Source: Myxococcota bacterium (lineage in GTDB: Bacteria; Myxococcota_A; UBA796; UBA2385). From it: DNA of 45,158 bases. Below, piece after piece: positions 24,655 to 32,984 of this stretch. The notes beneath the pieces were generated by a model that saw nothing but the letters and a program-made list of their open reading frames with translations, had not been told where the DNA came from and did not search any database. Position numbers and translations under genes: made by a program. The DNA lies in contig JAKLKF010000058.1 in the NCBI GenBank assembly GCA_023150805.1, positions 1 to 45,158 of the forward strand, written 5' to 3'. Position 1 is the stretch's first letter. Every line of letters begins with the position of its first letter.

Positions 24655-26775
24655 GTGACCGGCGGCCCCCTGCTCTACGTGCACCCCTACGGCCACGTGC
24701 TCGACGAGCTCGTGCCGATGGGCGCCGTCGCGCTGGTCAACCGCTGCGAGGTCGACAAGCGCGGTCGCTACGCCTGGGAGCTGACCGAGGCCGAGGTGGC
24801 GACCGCCGGCTGCCTGGCGATGGACCTGCACTGGTACTTCAGCGTCGAGGCGGTGGGCTGGATCGCGGCGCACTGCAAGCGGCTGCGGCCGGACCTGCCC
24901 ATCGTGCTGGGCGGCATCACGGCCAGCTTCTACGCCCGGCACCTGCTCTCGGTCTTCCCGGTCGACTACGTGGTGCAGGGCGACGGCGAGCAGTGCTTCC
25001 CGGTCCTGGTGCAGGCGCTGTGCGAGGGCCGGACCCCTCCGCCCCTGCCCAACGTCTGGACCCGCCAGGGCCCGCCGCCCGCGCTCTCGCCGGTCCCGGC
25101 CCCCGTCTACGACGACAACGACTACCTGGACCTGTCCTGGTTCCCGACGCTGCGGCAGGACACGGCGGCGGCCCACCGGCGCTACGCCGCGGCCCCCTTC
25201 TGGGGCTTGATGGACCGCTTCCACCCCTACCTGCCGCTCAACCGCGGCTGCCGCTTCCCCTGCGGCGTCTGCTTCGGCTCCTGGCAGAGGGACGTCTTCG
25301 GCCACGGCCAGGTCGACCGCTCGGTCGCCGCCCTGGCGCGCGGGCTGGACGCGGTCGAGGCCCACCCCGACTACCGCTTCGTGAACCTCACGGCCGGCAC
25401 CGAGGACATCCGCCGGCTGCGCGACTACCGGCCCGCCCTGGGGCGGCGGCGGGCGCTCGGCGCCTACCTGATGCACTTCTGCGCCCTGCCGGACGAGGCC
25501 GACCTCCAGCTCCTGCTGGACGCCTTCGACCGGGTCTGCGTCGACTTCACCAACCCCGACGAGCTGCCCCTGCCCCTGCGGGCCGCCGGCATGGACGCGC
25601 GGGCGGCCCAGGACCGGATCGCCGCGCTGTGCGTCGCGGCCGAGGGCGAGGAGCGGCTGCGCGTCGGCGTGTCCTTCCTTTCGACCGAGCCCCACCCCTT
25701 CAAGGACCGCCTGCGGGCGCTGGGACTCTCGCGGCTGGAGCTGAAGGAGAACAGCGAGTGGGCGCTGCCGCGGCCCGACCTGCGCACGCTGGGCGAGGTG
25801 CGGGGCAGCGAGGAGCGCGAGGCGGCCAAGACGGCCCAGGCCGAGGGCTTCCGGGCGGTGAGCCGCGGGCACGCCCGCTACCTGCTGGCGCGGGCGGCCT
25901 CGCCGGGCCTGCACCCGCTGCTCGACCAGAGCGTGCTGCAGCGGGTCGACGGGGCGCCGGTGGTGGCCCTGTCGGTGCCGCCGCGGGTGGCGCCCTGGCT
26001 CTCGGTCTACCAGGCACGCTTCCGACGCTGGCACGTCACGACCCTGGAGACGGTGGAGCTGCGGCTCTGCCCGACCGGCGATCCGGTCGAGGCGGCCGGG
26101 CTGCGGCCGGTGCGGACCTGGGGCCCCGACCTGGGCGAGGTGCGGGTCGAGCCGGCGCTGGACGGCTTGCGCCTGTCCTGGCGCGGCCCGGTGCCCGCGG
26201 GCGCGACCGGGCTGGTGCTGCGCGCCCTGTGCCAGGCGGAGGAGGGGATCCTGCTCGACCCGGCGGAGGTGGAGGGGCTGCCCCACCTGGTCCTGCCGCT
26301 GTCGGCCGACCCCGCCGGACAGCCGGGGGCTGCGCGCCAGGTCACGGTGACGGGGACGCTGTCCTCGGCCCGCTGCGTCCTGCGCTGGCAGGCGCATGAG
26401 CACCGCTGGCACGGCAGCGAGCTGCGCCCGCCGACGCCCTTCGATCCGGCCCCGGCGGCGGAGCTGCAGGGGCCCCAGGACAAGGTGGACCGGCCCTGGC
26501 CCGACGACGCGCCCGCACAGGACCTGGCCCGGGCCGCGCTGTCGGCGCTGGTCGCGCCCTGGGCGGGGCGGCTGGTGGTGGCCGAGGCGCGATGGGCCTG
26601 CCTGGACCTGGAGGACGGGCAGGGGCCGCCGCTGCGGGTCTTCCTGCTGCCGCCGGGGCGGGATCCCTGCGCCCACGCCGGCCCGCGGGGAAGGCTGGTG
26701 GTGCAGGGCGCGCGGCAGGGGGGTATCCCTGGCCCCGTGTGGGCCGCGGTGGTGGCGGCGCTGGGAGCGCGGTGA
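24655..26775 (+). CDS. B12-binding-type radical SAM protein with long C-terminal extension
   Basis: 706 residues from GTG 24655. The N-terminal domain (about 1-125) has the flavodoxin-like B12-binding layout, ending DLPIVLGGITASFYARHLLS and VDYVVQGDGEQCFPVLVQAL. No DxHxxG cobalt ligand motif is evident. The radical SAM cluster motif is C199-RFP-C203-GV-C206 (NRGCRFPCGVCFGS), followed by the TIM-barrel region (VNLTAGTEDI as the probable GGE-like SAM contact). About 230 residues after ~470 have no recognised family. Such enzymes do radical methylations, rearrangements or thiomethylations in natural product, lipid or cofactor pathways. The stop overlaps the next ATG (TGATG), so the condensation-like protein is its obligate partner gene. 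Confidence 0.75.
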   Translation: MTGGPLLYVHPYGHVLDELVPMGAVALVNRCEVDKRGRYAWELTEAEVATAGCLAMDLHWYFSVEAVGWIAAHCKRLRPDLPIVLGGITASFYARHLLSVFPVDYVVQGDGEQCFPVLVQALCEGRTPPPLPNVWTRQGPPPALSPVPAPVYDDNDYLDLSWFPTLRQDTAAAHRRYAAAPFWGLMDRFHPYLPLNRGCRFPCGVCFGSWQRDVFGHGQVDRSVAALARGLDAVEAHPDYRFVNLTAGTEDIRRLRDYRPALGRRRALGAYLMHFCALPDEADLQLLLDAFDRVCVDFTNPDELPLPLRAAGMDARAAQDRIAALCVAAEGEERLRVGVSFLSTEPHPFKDRLRALGLSRLELKENSEWALPRPDLRTLGEVRGSEEREAAKTAQAEGFRAVSRGHARYLLARAASPGLHPLLDQSVLQRVDGAPVVALSVPPRVAPWLSVYQARFRRWHVTTLETVELRLCPTGDPVEAAGLRPVRTWGPDLGEVRVEPALDGLRLSWRGPVPAGATGLVLRALCQAEEGILLDPAEVEGLPHLVLPLSADPAGQPGAARQVTVTGTLSSARCVLRWQAHEHRWHGSELRPPTPFDPAPAAELQGPQDKVDRPWPDDAPAQDLARAALSALVAPWAGRLVVAEARWACLDLEDGQGPPLRVFLLPPGRDPCAHAGPRGRLVVQGARQGGIPGPVWAAVVAALGAR

Positions 26776-27971
26776 TGGTGGAGACGCGGCCGGTCAGCGG
26801 CATGGAGCGGCTGTGGCTGGTGGGCGAGCGCCTGTCGCCGGGCTTCCACATCGAGCTGGTGCTGGAGGGGCGGGGGCTGCCGCGCCCGGCCGCCGGCTGG
26901 CCGGCGCTGCTGCGGGCCCTGGCCCAGGTGGTGCCCGCCAGCCGGGCGCGGCTGGTGGGGGCCCTGGGGTGGGCACGCTGGCAGGCAGACGGGCCGCTGC
27001 CGCGCGTGGCAGAGGTGGACCTGTCGGGCTGGTCGGGGCTGTCCGACGCGCCGCCCTGGCCGCGCGCGGGGGCGTGCGACCCGCGCCAGGGACCGCTGGT
27101 GCAGGTGCTGCTGGCGCCGGGGGATCCCGACCGCCTGGTGCTCCGGGCGCACCACGGCCTGGTGGACGGCCGCGGCCTGCTCTTGCTGGCGCGCACCCTC
27201 TTCGCCCTGCTGCGGGGCGAGTCGCCGCCCGCCTCGCCGCTGGGCGGGCTGACCGACGCCGCCCTCGCCCGGGACCGGGGCGTCGCCGCCGCGCACCCGC
27301 CGCGGCGGGACTGCGCCGGGGTCGGCGGCGCCTCCTCGACCCCCGACCGCGCGGGCACGACCTGGCGGCGGATCCGCGTCGAGGGCCACCCGCCCGCCGT
27401 GCTGGCCCGGACCCTGGTGGCGCTGGCCCGCCTGGCGGCCGTCGATCCCCAGGGCGAGGTGCGGCTGGACCTCCCCGTCGACCTGCGCCGCCACCTGCCG
27501 GCGGACGCGCCGCCGCGCACGGCCAACCTGACGGGGATCCTGCGCCTGCCGATGCGCGCGCTGCTGGGCCAGCAGGACCCGGTCGCCGCGACCCGGCAGG
27601 CGGTCGCCGCCGCCCTGGCCCGCGACGAGGCCGCCGCGACCGTCCTGGCGGCCGGGCCGGCCCGGTGGCTGCCCGTCGGCCTGATGGCCGCGCTGAGCCG
27701 GGGCGACAGCCGCCACGCGCTGGCCGAGGGGCGCTACGCCTCGTCGGCGCTGGTCAGCAACTTCGGGCAGGTCGACCTGGCCAGCCTGTCGGGCGGCGGC
27801 TTCCTGGCCCACCGCGCCTTCGTGATCACGCCGAGCCACCCCGGGCTGCCGCTCTTCCTGGCCATGCTGGGCACGGGCCAGGCCGTCGAGCTGTGCGCGG
27901 TGGTCCCCCGCGCGCTGGCCGGCAGCCTGGACGGGGTCGAGGCCGCCCTGCGCCGCGGCCTGGGCGGCTGA
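26775..27971 (+). CDS. Condensation / acyltransferase-superfamily protein (HHxxxDG)
   Basis: 398 residues from ATG 26775, coupled to the radical SAM gene. The catalytic motif HHGLVDG (H126, H127, D131, G132) is that of NRPS condensation domains, PapA-type acyltransferases and wax ester synthases. The C-terminal half carries LDLPVDLRRHLPADAPPRTA and SALVSNFGQVDL, equivalent to the DFGWG-like and latch regions of the same fold. It stands alone with no carrier protein or adenylation gene nearby, so a small-molecule or lipid acyl transfer is more likely than peptide assembly. Its stop abuts the convergent histidine kinase stop with no gap. Confidence 0.75.
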   Translation: MVETRPVSGMERLWLVGERLSPGFHIELVLEGRGLPRPAAGWPALLRALAQVVPASRARLVGALGWARWQADGPLPRVAEVDLSGWSGLSDAPPWPRAGACDPRQGPLVQVLLAPGDPDRLVLRAHHGLVDGRGLLLLARTLFALLRGESPPASPLGGLTDAALARDRGVAAAHPPRRDCAGVGGASSTPDRAGTTWRRIRVEGHPPAVLARTLVALARLAAVDPQGEVRLDLPVDLRRHLPADAPPRTANLTGILRLPMRALLGQQDPVAATRQAVAAALARDEAAATVLAAGPARWLPVGLMAALSRGDSRHALAEGRYASSALVSNFGQVDLASLSGGGFLAHRAFVITPSHPGLPLFLAMLGTGQAVELCAVVPRALAGSLDGVEAALRRGLGG

Positions 27972-27975
27972 TCAG
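27968..27975. terminator. Palindrome CTGATCAG formed by abutting stop codons
   Basis: The plus-strand TGA (27969-27971) and minus-strand stop (TCA 27972-27974) are directly adjacent and make the centre of the palindrome CTGATCAG. The stem is too short to be a strong terminator. Confidence 0.3.
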
Positions 27976-29777
27976 GCCGAGGGCAGGGTGATGCGCACCC
28001 GGGCGCCGCCCTCGGGCCGGTTGCCCAGGGCCAGGATGCCGCCGAGCTCGGCGAGGAGCTGGTAGACCGTGTGCAGGCCCAGGCCGAAGCTCTCCTCGCC
28101 GCCGGTGGCGCGGCTGCTGAGCTGGTGGCCGTAGAGCAGGCCCTCGCCGGGGTCGATGCCGGGGAAGCCGGGCCCCTGGTCCAGCACGACCAGGTCCGCC
28201 CGACCGGCGCGGCAGGAGACCTCGACGCGCACCAGGCCCCCGGGGGGTCCGTACTTCAAGGCGTTGGAGAGCAGGTTGTCCACCAGGCGCCCCAGGCTGA
28301 CCCGGCTGGCGCGGACGGGCGCGGCGGAGGGCGCGTGGACCTCGATGCGTTGGCCCTTGCGCGCGGCGAGGCCCTGGAAGGCCAGGGCGGCTGCCCGCAC
28401 GACCCCGGCCAGGTCCACCGGCTCGACGCCGGACCGCGCCTGCGGCGCCAGCGCCGCGTCCAGCATGGCCAGCATCCGATCCACCGCGGCCTGCAGCGTG
28501 CGCATCCCCTCCGCAACGCTGGAGGGGTCGTGCGGCTCGACCAGGTCGACCAGGGCCAGGACGCTGGTCAGGGGGCCGCGCAGGTCGTGGGCGAGGGTCG
28601 CGAGCAGGCGGGCGCGCGCGTGGTCGGCCACGAGCAGCGCCTCGTTCGCGCGGGCGAGCTGCTCCTGGTGGGAGCGCAGCGCGTCGGCCTCGACCTGCAT
28701 CCGCACCAGCTCCAGGCGCAGCGCCTCCCGCTCCAGGCGGAGCTGGTCGACGCCGGCCTGCACCCGCTCGGAGAGCTCGCGGGCGGCGCGCAGGTGCTGG
28801 ACCGCCCGCGCCAGGTCCCCCCGCGCCTCGTGCAGGGCCGCCAGCGATGCGTGCAGGTCGACCTGCTCCCGGTGCAGGCGGCCGGCGCCCGCGTCGGCGA
28901 GCTGGGCCTCCAGCGTGGTGACGGCCCGGTCGCGCAGGTCGGGCGCGCCGCGCCACAGCGCGACCTCGGCCAGGGCGCGGGCCGCGCTGCCGCGGGTGGC
29001 GGCGGTGGCGCCGGGGCGGCCGGGCTGCAGGGCTCGCTCGGCCAGGGCGGTCGCCTCGGCGGCGCGACGGGCGCGGTTGGCGACCCAGGCGCCGATGGTG
29101 TCGGCCCAGACCTCCAGGTCGGGGCGGTCCAGGCCGACCAGGGCGCGGCGCGCCTCGAGCAGGGCCTGGTCGGCGTCCTGGGTGCGGTCGACCTGGTGGT
29201 AGCAGCTCGCGGCGTTGATCAGCGTGGAGGCGGCCAGGGCCGGGGAGAGGTCCCGGGGCAGGGGCTGCAGCGCGTCGAAGGCGGAGGCGGCCTCGTCCAG
29301 CCGGCCCTCGGCCCGCAGCGTGGAGGCGCGGTTCATCCGCGCGTGCAGGCGCAGGCTGGCCGGGGCGTCGGGGATCTCGTCCACCCTGGCCATGCGCCGG
29401 CGCGCCTCTTCGAAGTGCCCCACGTCGAAGAAGACCTGCCCCACCGCCAGGCCGGCGCGGGCGCGGGCGTCGGCGTCGCCGGACTGCTCGGCGCGCTCGA
29501 CCGCCTCCAGCGCCAGGTCGAGGGCGTCGCGGAGGCGCTGCTGGACGCGGAGCGCCCGGGAGCGGGTGGCCAGCAGCACCGCCTCGGTCGCGAGCGCCTG
29601 GGGATCCCGGGCCCCGCGCGGCCCGGCCCCCGGCGTGGCGACCAGGTCGGCGAGCAGGCCCTGCAGGACGTGCAGGCGGCGCTCGGCCTCGGCGGCGTCG
29701 GCAAGCTCGCCCGCCTCGAGCGCCTGGGCGCGCAGGGTGGCCAGATCGGCGGGTGCGGGCGGGGGGGAGGAGAGCAT
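27972..29777 (-). CDS. Soluble TPR-containing histidine kinase
   Basis: 601 residues from ATG 29777; the frame opens 25 codons earlier. Residues ~1-330 are tetratricopeptide-like helix pairs (ALDLALEAVERAEQSGDADA, RMNRASTLRAEGRLDEAASA). A coiled coil follows at ~330-385. The HisKA box LLATLAHDLRGPLTSVLALV has phospho-acceptor H397, and the HATPase_c domain has N-box LVDNLLSNALKYGPPGG, G1 DQGPGFPGI and G2 SFGLGLHTVYQLL. There is no membrane segment, so it senses cytoplasmic partners or signals through the TPRs. No response regulator is adjacent; the TPR-kinase architecture is frequent among orphan kinases of myxobacteria. Confidence 0.85.
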   Translation of the reverse strand: MLSSPPPAPADLATLRAQALEAGELADAAEAERRLHVLQGLLADLVATPGAGPRGARDPQALATEAVLLATRSRALRVQQRLRDALDLALEAVERAEQSGDADARARAGLAVGQVFFDVGHFEEARRRMARVDEIPDAPASLRLHARMNRASTLRAEGRLDEAASAFDALQPLPRDLSPALAASTLINAASCYHQVDRTQDADQALLEARRALVGLDRPDLEVWADTIGAWVANRARRAAEATALAERALQPGRPGATAATRGSAARALAEVALWRGAPDLRDRAVTTLEAQLADAGAGRLHREQVDLHASLAALHEARGDLARAVQHLRAARELSERVQAGVDQLRLEREALRLELVRMQVEADALRSHQEQLARANEALLVADHARARLLATLAHDLRGPLTSVLALVDLVEPHDPSSVAEGMRTLQAAVDRMLAMLDAALAPQARSGVEPVDLAGVVRAAALAFQGLAARKGQRIEVHAPSAAPVRASRVSLGRLVDNLLSNALKYGPPGGLVRVEVSCRAGRADLVVLDQGPGFPGIDPGEGLLYGHQLSSRATGGEESFGLGLHTVYQLLAELGGILALGNRPEGGARVRITLPSA

Positions 29778-29910
29778 GGGACCGGCCGGGGTGCGCCCTG
29801 GGCCGCGCCGCAGACACCCACCCCTGGGGAACTCTATCGGATCGCGGCGCACAAAGCAGCAGGGAACACCGCCGACCTGCGGCGGGCTCGCCGGAGTCCC
29901 CCCCGACCCC

Positions 29911-29952
29911 GATCAGCGCGGCAGCGCAGCGCCCTGATCAGCGCGGCAGCGC
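29911..29952 (-). repeat. 17-bp direct duplication at a gene end
   Basis: GATCAGCGCGGCAGCGC occurs at 29911-29927 and 29936-29952, period 25. The second copy includes the stop codon of the flavoprotein gene, so the last few codons plus stop were duplicated downstream. Confidence 0.75.
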
Positions 29953-30840
29953 CGCAACTGCGTCGTGGTACTGCCGCACCACCTCGTCGACGATCTGCTC
30001 GATGCGGGCCTGCTCGTGGATCTCGGCGACGCCGTGCCCCGCCGACCAGATGTCCTTCCACTTCTTGGCCGCCTCGGGCGGCGGGCCCTCGGGCCGCGAG
30101 GCCGGCAGGCTGGCCTTGAGGAAGTTGGCGTGCACGCCGCTGACCTGGTCGGTGTAGACGATGTCCTCGGGGCCGGCGGCGCAGACCAGCTCCTTGTAGG
30201 CCGGCGGCGCGCCGCACTCCTGCGCCACGATGAAGCGGGTGCCCATGTAGGCCAGCTCGGCGCCCAGGGCCAGGCTGGCCGCCACCTGGCGGCCGGTCGA
30301 GATGCAGCCGGCCGCGACGATCGGCACGGTCAGCTCGGCCTTCAGCCAGGGGATCAGGGCGAAGGGGCTGATCCGCCCGGCGTGGCCGCCCGCGCCCGCG
30401 GCCACCGCGATGATCGCGTCGACGCCGGCGGACTGGGCCTTCTGGGCGTGGCGCAGGTTGATGACGTCGTGGAAGACGGTGGCGCCGCGGGCGTGGGCGC
30501 GCTCCACGAGCGCGGTCGGGTCGCCGTAGGAGGTGATCCAGACCGGCACCTCGTAGCGCTCGCACAGCTCCACGTCGGCTTGCAGGCGCTCGGGGTCGGT
30601 CAGCCCGATCGTCATGTTGATGGCGAAGGGCTTGTCGGTGCGCGCCCGCACGTACTGGAGCTTCTGCTCCAGGTCCTGGGCGCTGCGGCCGTTGAGGGAG
30701 GGCATCGCGCCGAGGATCCCCGCCTCGGCGCAGGCGACGAGCATCTGCTCGTTGCTGATGATGAACATGGGCGCCGCGACCAGCGGGTAGCGCAGGCCCA
30801 GGCGGCGCGAGAGGGGCGTGGAGAACGAGGGCGCGGGCAC
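29938..30840 (-). CDS. Nitronate monooxygenase / FabK-like FMN enzyme
   Basis: 300 residues from GTG 30840, chosen because GGAGG lies 5 nt upstream; ATG 30861 would add seven. A TIM-barrel flavoprotein of the 2-nitropropane dioxygenase family (PF03060): LRYPLVAAPMFIISNEQMLV at the start, VDAIIAVAAGAGGHAGRISP (phosphate-binding GxGGHxG), IVAAGCISTGRQVAASLALG and AELAYMGTRFIVAQE. The His of GGHAG is the usual catalytic base of nitronate monooxygenases. Could oxidise nitroalkanes or reduce enoyl thioesters; no fatty-acid genes are nearby. Downstream of, and possibly co-transcribed with, the SQR operon (36 bp gap). Confidence 0.8.
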   Translation of the reverse strand: MPAPSFSTPLSRRLGLRYPLVAAPMFIISNEQMLVACAEAGILGAMPSLNGRSAQDLEQKLQYVRARTDKPFAINMTIGLTDPERLQADVELCERYEVPVWITSYGDPTALVERAHARGATVFHDVINLRHAQKAQSAGVDAIIAVAAGAGGHAGRISPFALIPWLKAELTVPIVAAGCISTGRQVAASLALGAELAYMGTRFIVAQECGAPPAYKELVCAAGPEDIVYTDQVSGVHANFLKASLPASRPEGPPPEAAKKWKDIWSAGHGVAEIHEQARIEQIVDEVVRQYHDAVAALPR

Positions 30841-30876
30841 GGGACCTCCGACCCCGGACATCGGGGGCAGGGAACC

Positions 30877-32067
30877 CTACCACCGCCCCCGCAGCATCCC
30901 GTGCCAGTACAGCCGCGGCAGGGCGTAGGTCTTGGTCGCCCAGGTGCTGTAGCGCTCGCGATCCTGCTCGACGGGCAGCGTCTCCTTCGGCACGCCGCCG
31001 TAGGTGAACTCGGCCATGATCAGCCGGCCGTAGCCGGTCACCAGCGGGCAGCTCGCGTAGCCGTCGTAGCGCTGGGTCAGCGGCTGGCCGCGCAGGTAGG
31101 ACACCAGGTTCTCGACCAGGACCGGCGCCTGCTTGCGGATGGCGGCCGCGGTCTTGGAGTTGGGCATGCTGCTGCAGTCGCCCAGGCTGAAGACGTTGGG
31201 GAAGCGGGTGTGCTGGGTCGTGTACATGTCGACCTCGACCCAGCCCTGGGCGTCGGCCAGGGGGCTCTGCTTGACCACGTCGGGCGCGGACTGCGGCGGG
31301 GTGACGTGGATCAGGTCGAAGGGCTGCTCGAGCACGGCCCCGGTCTCGATGTGGCGGAACCAGGCCTTCTTCGCCGGGCCGTCGATCTTGACCAGCTCGT
31401 GCTTGAAGTTCGTCTGGACCTTGCGCTCCTCGAGCAGCTTGCGCAGGGGCCGGGCGTAGCGCTCGACCCCGAAGATGCCGGCGGTGGCGCTGTTGTAGAT
31501 GACCTCGGCCTTGTGGCGGATCCCGGTGCGCTCGAAGTGGTGCTCGGCCAGCCACATGATCTTCTGGGGGGCGCCCGCGCACTTGATCAGGCCCAGCGGG
31601 TAGGTGAACACGGCCCTGCCCCCCTGGAAGCGCTGCAGGCAGTCCCAGGTGTAGGCCACCGTGTCGTAGCTGTAGTTGCTGCAGACGCCGTTCTTGCCCA
31701 GGGTCTCCTTCAGGCCCTCGATCCTGCCCCAGTCGAGCTGGATCCCCAGCGCGACCACCAGCGTGTCGTAGGTGAGCACCTCGCCGCTGGCCAGGGTCAC
31801 CTGGTTCTCGGCCGGCTGGAAGCTGGCGACGCGGTCGCGGATCCAGGTGGCGCCGGGCGGGATGTAGTCGGCCTCCTCCCGCTGGCTCTCCTCGCGGGGG
31901 ATCACGCCGCCGCCGACCAGGGTCCAGATCGGCTGGTACCAGTGCTTGTCGCTGGGCTCGACGATGGCGACGTCGGGCGCGTCGGGGCGGTTGCGCAGCA
32001 GCGCGGCGGTGGTGAGGCCGCCGGTGCCACCACCGACGACGACGACCTTGAAGTGACGAGCAGACAT
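30877..32067 (-). CDS. sqr: Sulfide:quinone oxidoreductase, type II
   Basis: 396 residues from ATG 32067 (GGGAGCCCCC-ATG). The N-terminal FAD-binding Rossmann motif is VVVVGGGTGGLTTAALL. Three redox-relevant cysteines are present: C129 (NGVCSNY), C163 (LIKCAGAPQKIMWL) and C340 (YASCPLVTGYGRLIMAEF). The last two contexts closely match mitochondrial SQOR-type enzymes. FSLGDCSSMPNSKTAAA is the second flavin contact. It oxidises sulfide to polysulfide or transferred sulfane at the membrane and passes electrons to quinone. Preceded on the same strand by the DUF1641-like gene and a sigma54 promoter. Confidence 0.9.
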   Translation of the reverse strand: MSARHFKVVVVGGGTGGLTTAALLRNRPDAPDVAIVEPSDKHWYQPIWTLVGGGVIPREESQREEADYIPPGATWIRDRVASFQPAENQVTLASGEVLTYDTLVVALGIQLDWGRIEGLKETLGKNGVCSNYSYDTVAYTWDCLQRFQGGRAVFTYPLGLIKCAGAPQKIMWLAEHHFERTGIRHKAEVIYNSATAGIFGVERYARPLRKLLEERKVQTNFKHELVKIDGPAKKAWFRHIETGAVLEQPFDLIHVTPPQSAPDVVKQSPLADAQGWVEVDMYTTQHTRFPNVFSLGDCSSMPNSKTAAAIRKQAPVLVENLVSYLRGQPLTQRYDGYASCPLVTGYGRLIMAEFTYGGVPKETLPVEQDRERYSTWATKTYALPRLYWHGMLRGRW

Positions 32068-32093
32068 GGGGGCTCCCTGGGGGACCGGGCGGG

Positions 32094-32813
32094 TCAGTCG
32101 TGGATGGTGGTGGTGATGCGGCCGTGCTCGGGCCCCAGCAGGGCGCCGACGCGGTGGGCAAGGGCGAAGCTGAAGCCGGCGAAGCGCTGGAAGCGCCGGT
32201 CCCACGTGCGCAGGAAGGAGCCCCAGGGGCCGATGTGCTCGGGCTCCTCGTTCAGCGTCTGCACGACGGCGGTCGAGAGCTGGGTGATCCGGTTGAGGGT
32301 CTCGGGCTTGAGCAGGCCCGAGCCGATGAGCTGGCTGGCGGCCGGGCTGGACAGGAAGCCGGCGAGGGCGCGCACCAGGACCACCAGGTTCTCGCGGGCG
32401 CGGTCGACGTCGATGCCCTCGGCCTGCATGCGCGCCACCTCCTCGTCGACCACGTCGATGGCGATGGCGGCGTAGGCGGGCGCGGCGGCGGCCAGCTCGG
32501 CGCCCTCGGCCAGGGCGCGGCTGTGCGAGGCCGCGCGCTCCAGGTCGGCCAGCACCGCCGGCGCGGTCAGCTTCTCGACCAGGGCCAGGGTCCGGTGCAG
32601 GCGCTGGTCGAGGTCGACCCCGCGGGCCTGGGCGCGGGCCAGCTCCTCGTCGGCGACGTCGATGGCGATCCCGGTGTAGCGCTCGGCGGCGACGGCCAGG
32701 GGCTCGACGCGCTCCAGCAGCGTGCCCAGGCGGTCGAGCCGGGCCTCGATGCGGGCCAGCCCGTCCTCGATGGCGCGCAGATCCGGCGCGGGGGAGGCGG
32801 ACAGTTCGGGCAT
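32094..32813 (-). CDS. DUF1641-like protein with internal duplication, SQR partner
   Basis: 239 residues from ATG 32813, chosen because GGAGAGG is 6 nt upstream; ATG 32819 has the same site too close. Two tandem homologous segments: YTGIAIDVADEELARAQARG-VDLDQRL and YAAIAIDVVDEEVARMQAEG-IDVDRAR, about 85 residues apart. The C-terminal segment EEPEHIGPWGSFLRTWDRRF resembles DUF1641, a family usually encoded beside SQR or formate dehydrogenase genes. Mostly helical and soluble. It probably assists or tethers SQR. First gene of the sigma54-driven operon, 26 bp before sqr. Confidence 0.65.
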   Translation of the reverse strand: MPELSASPAPDLRAIEDGLARIEARLDRLGTLLERVEPLAVAAERYTGIAIDVADEELARAQARGVDLDQRLHRTLALVEKLTAPAVLADLERAASHSRALAEGAELAAAAPAYAAIAIDVVDEEVARMQAEGIDVDRARENLVVLVRALAGFLSSPAASQLIGSGLLKPETLNRITQLSTAVVQTLNEEPEHIGPWGSFLRTWDRRFQRFAGFSFALAHRVGALLGPEHGRITTTIHD

Positions 32814-32860
32814 GGGCATCCTCTCCGGCGGGGCCGGGCCTGCGGACGGCGAGGGGGAGA

Positions 32861-32875
32861 GCAAGCGGTGTGCCA
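32861..32875 (-). promoter_or_regulatory. Sigma54 (-24/-12) promoter for the DUF1641-SQR operon
   Basis: On the minus strand the site reads TGGCAC-ACCGC-TTGC, an exact match to the RpoN consensus TGGCAC-N5-TTGC. It is 48 bp before the DUF1641-like start codon. An enhancer-binding activator gene is divergent next door. Confidence 0.8.
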
Positions 32876-32882
32876 CCGCGGG

Positions 32883-32900
32883 ATCGGTCATCTGACCGAT
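32883..32900. promoter_or_regulatory. Inverted repeat, candidate operator or enhancer
   Basis: ATCGGTCA-TC-TGACCGAT: perfect 8-bp arms with a 2-nt spacer, 8 bp upstream of the -24 element. This is closer than usual for a sigma54 enhancer, so it may be an activator site, an autoregulatory operator for the divergent gene or a site for another factor. Confidence 0.5.
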
Positions 32901-32972
32901 GTCGCGGCACGGGGGCTGTCAAGAGTGGCAGTCAGGATTGGCGGTCGCGCCCGCGATGGCGGTCGCTCGTGG

Positions 32973-32978
32973 CAGGAT
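32973..32978 (+). promoter_or_regulatory. -10-like CAGGAT exactly 6 nt before a GTG start
   Basis: CAGGAT-GGCGCC-GTG repeats the spacing seen at 19063 and 24643. No Shine-Dalgarno lies between the hexamer and the start. Confidence 0.3.
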
Positions 32979-32984
32979 GGCGCC

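Noticed and set aside
30877..32922. Single long frame joining SQR to upstream sequence as a fusion protein
   Set aside because: The upstream part is antisense-quality Arg/Pro/Gly sequence overlapping the DUF1641-like gene in another frame. SQR starts normally at ATG 32067.
32926..32942. TGGCAG...TTGGC on the plus strand before the sigma54 activator gene
   Set aside because: The spacing between the GG and GC elements is too long and the -12 element is poor. The CAGGAT box nearer the start is a better candidate.
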